Assembly: GCA_002686675.1 (NCBI GenBank)
Contig: NYYF01000048.1
Span: 1 to 7,449 of the forward strand
DNA: 7,449 nt
Reading direction: 5' to 3'
From: Fidelibacterota bacterium
Lineage (GTDB): Bacteria > Marinisomatota > Marinisomatia > Marinisomatales > UBA8229
Positions 5,949 to 7,449 of this stretch are shown here, one piece after another (within the stretch, counting starts at the first letter, position 1; each line of letters begins with the position of its first letter). The position numbers were made by a program, and so were the translations under genes. The notes below the pieces were generated by a model. It saw nothing but the letters and a program-made list of their open reading frames with translations. It was not told the origin of the DNA and searched no databases.

Positions 5949-6697
5949 AATTCTCTAACTGATTTGGATTGAATCCAGCCTTTTTTTCCATCAAGTAATA
6001 CAATTTCAACCCATTCTGGTTGCTTCTGTTTTATTTCCAGTTTAACACCCTCATGAATTCTAAATAATACTGCATCCTCACGGCGGAACGGAGCAGAAAA
6101 AGCTTCTACTTCTCTAAAGACAACAATGCCCTCATGGACTTCTGACAAAGCCAAATATTTATCCAGTGTGATTCCATGAACCAGAACAGAAAGAACAATG
6201 AAACTGCCAATAATACGGGATGAAAATGGAATCCTCAACCATTTCATTTTTTCAAGTCCAAATAATAAAGCTGAAATGACTAGAAAGAGTGCTCCTAGAA
6301 AAATGGCATCTTTGATAGTAAACATATTTTTTATTGATCGATAAAATTCCAACAGAAAAAATGTTTCCGGCACTTCAATCCTATCCCGGACCCTTGTGTT
6401 TGTCAAATCAAGATTAAAATTTAGGTCTGGATCACGGGGAGTGAATTTGAGTCCCTTTTCATATGCCCAAACCGCTTGACCATATATACCCATCCTATAA
6501 TATGCATTTCCAAGATTGTAATAAAGATTCGGATGATCAATCCCCATTTGTGAAATCTTTTCATAATTAATCACAGCTTGTCTATAAGATTGTTCATCCA
6601 TTGCTTGGTTTGCCTGCATGAACAATGAATCTATTTCAGCTTGTTGTGCTGTTAACAGAACAACACTAATGATAAATACCGATATCCAATTATGCAT
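5945..6697 (-). CDS. batE: BatE-type TPR/SH3 membrane protein
   Basis: Starting at ATG 6697 the protein has 250 residues. A signal or anchor segment (about 4-18) is followed by about two TPR repeats (22-95; motifs YYNLGNAYYRMG and AVWAYEKGLKFTP), then two membrane helices (about 128-150 and 157-176) and a C-terminal SH3-like domain (about 182-250) ending in GWIQSKSV. This is the BatE architecture of Bacteroides aerotolerance-type operons, where Bat proteins form a membrane complex with MoxR ATPase and VWA partners. An in-frame TTG at 6706 would add three residues; ATG is preferred. It overlaps batD by 8 bp and the SPOR gene by 4 bp. The exact role of Bat proteins remains poorly known. Confidence 0.87.
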   Translation of the reverse strand: MHNWISVFIISVVLLTAQQAEIDSLFMQANQAMDEQSYRQAVINYEKISQMGIDHPNLYYNLGNAYYRMGIYGQAVWAYEKGLKFTPRDPDLNFNLDLTNTRVRDRIEVPETFFLLEFYRSIKNMFTIKDAIFLGALFLVISALLFGLEKMKWLRIPFSSRIIGSFIVLSVLVHGITLDKYLALSEVHEGIVVFREVEAFSAPFRREDAVLFRIHEGVKLEIKQKQPEWVEIVLLDGKKGWIQSKSVREL

Positions 6698-7449
6698 GAG
6701 TATCAATCCGTTTTAAGAGAGATTTTACATCAGTAATGAGGCTCTTTTCTTCCGCTTTTTTCCCGGGGGCATATTGTCCCGTTTCACAGATCTTCAACAT
6801 ATGAATCAGATCCTTCAATTCACCATCTGGAATACTATTTGCTAAAAGTGATTCCGCAGTTAAAGGATCAAGATTATCCGTGGACAATAGAAATCTATCT
6901 TTCAAATAGCGATACTGAATTCGGGATGCATGTGAAAAAATGTCTCCCTGAGTTTTGTTCAGAGCTCTCATGGCAGTTTTTAAAGCTTTTTTTGATCGAC
7001 GGACATCTTTAGTCCCTCCTTTGTTCCTTTGTATATTTTTCATAAATCCAGGTGAAATAAAGAAAATAAGCGAGAGTCCATAAAGGGTTAGAATTTCAAA
7101 TGAAAGGCCTGAATATTTTCTGTTTATCCACTGGGGAATTTCCCTACGGAGGTAACGGATATCACTTCCCAGAAGTACAACCTCTTCCTTTGTTAATCCT
7201 GAGGAAACTCCCGCAGAAGTTTCACCGGGTAATACTGAAATTTGAATTGGACGGGTGGATGTTCTGTTCCATTCTTCAGTTTTAGAATCGAAAAATGGTA
7301 ATTCTATTCTGGGAATAATGAATCTCCCTTCTTGACGCGGAATCAAGATATATTCCCAAGAAACCGATCCAGTAATATTATCACGTAATGGTTCCTTTTT
7401 TATGGTTGAAGTAGGTGGAAATACCTCCAAAGTTTGGGGGAAATCAAAT
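6690..7449 (-). CDS. batD: BatD-like protein, C-terminal part (5' end off window)
   Basis: The frame is open from base 7449 to the TAA at 6690-6692, giving about 253 visible residues of a protein whose N-terminal part lies beyond the right edge. The first visible residues (FDFPQTLEVFPPT), then SWEYILIPRQEGRFIIPRIELPFFD, are the C-terminal beta-sandwich repeat of BatD/oxygen-tolerance proteins. A membrane helix follows (LTLYGLSLIFFISPGF), then a Lys/Arg-rich cytoplasmic helical domain. BatD is a periplasm-facing partner in Bat complexes; batA and batB with moxR are expected to the right, outside the window. An internal TTG at 7430 could be mistaken for a start, but homology-like sequence continues upstream of it. 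Confidence 0.87.
   Translation of the reverse strand, partial: FDFPQTLEVFPPTSTIKKEPLRDNITGSVSWEYILIPRQEGRFIIPRIELPFFDSKTEEWNRTSTRPIQISVLPGETSAGVSSGLTKEEVVLLGSDIRYLRREIPQWINRKYSGLSFEILTLYGLSLIFFISPGFMKNIQRNKGGTKDVRRSKKALKTAMRALNKTQGDIFSHASRIQYRYLKDRFLLSTDNLDPLTAESLLANSIPDGELKDLIHMLKICETGQYAPGKKAEEKSLITDVKSLLKRIDTHA

Overview
The window is AT-rich bacterial chromosome from a Gram-negative lineage. The evidence is a signal-peptide-bearing outer-membrane-barrel-like protein, lipoproteins, a periplasmic SPOR-domain protein and BatD/BatE aerotolerance-type proteins. Weak or absent Shine-Dalgarno sequences and the Bat/TPR/SPOR gene style suggest the Fibrobacteres-Chlorobi-Bacteroidetes sphere. Candidatus Marinimicrobia (Neomarinimicrobiota) is my best guess, by inference only. 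UGA serves as an ordinary stop for several genes here, so the standard bacterial code applies.

Layout: nearly everything lies on the minus strand. From right to left come batD (its 5' part is off the right edge), batE and a SPOR-domain gene, tightly overlapping; tRNA-Ala(GGC); a PycTM-like (DUF5706) membrane protein followed by a collagen-like lipoprotein, with overlapping stop and start; a SUI1/YciH-type translation factor; a three-gene cassette of UshA-like exported protein, membrane-anchored rhodanese and MauE/DoxX-type membrane protein, each overlapping the next by 4 bp; and tRNA-Gly(GCC) with a good promoter. One plus-strand gene for an unknown secreted or membrane protein (702-1538) runs convergently into tRNA-Gly. 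Divergent from it, a minus-strand barrel-like gene leaves the window at base 1.

The main discovery is that the UshA-like gene is longer than plain ORF calling suggests. Its reading frame begins at 3766 with a lipoprotein signal peptide and passes an in-frame UGA at 3632-3634. That UGA falls in the motif Pro-Cys-Gly-UGA-Lys, where I recall relatives having Cys (a PCGC motif followed by GGLxRR). Directly after it is a textbook bacterial SECIS hairpin: a perfect 5-bp stem with loop GGUCU, and the loop GGUC lies 19-22 nt after the UGA, the same spacing as in E. coli fdhF. The gene therefore most likely encodes a 391-residue selenoprotein with Sec at residue 45. The usual metallophosphatase metal ligands look largely absent, so the protein is probably a repurposed fold with a Cys-x-Sec site. 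It is translationally coupled to a sulfurtransferase-fold protein and a redox-associated membrane protein, which suggests an envelope sulfur or selenium redox module.

Other points of note are an orphan PycTM-type protein with no cyclase in view, a collagen-like Gly-X-Y lipoprotein coupled to it, and a tRNA-Gly promoter whose -35 box overlaps the stop codon of the upstream gene. No intergenic stretch exceeds 300 bases.
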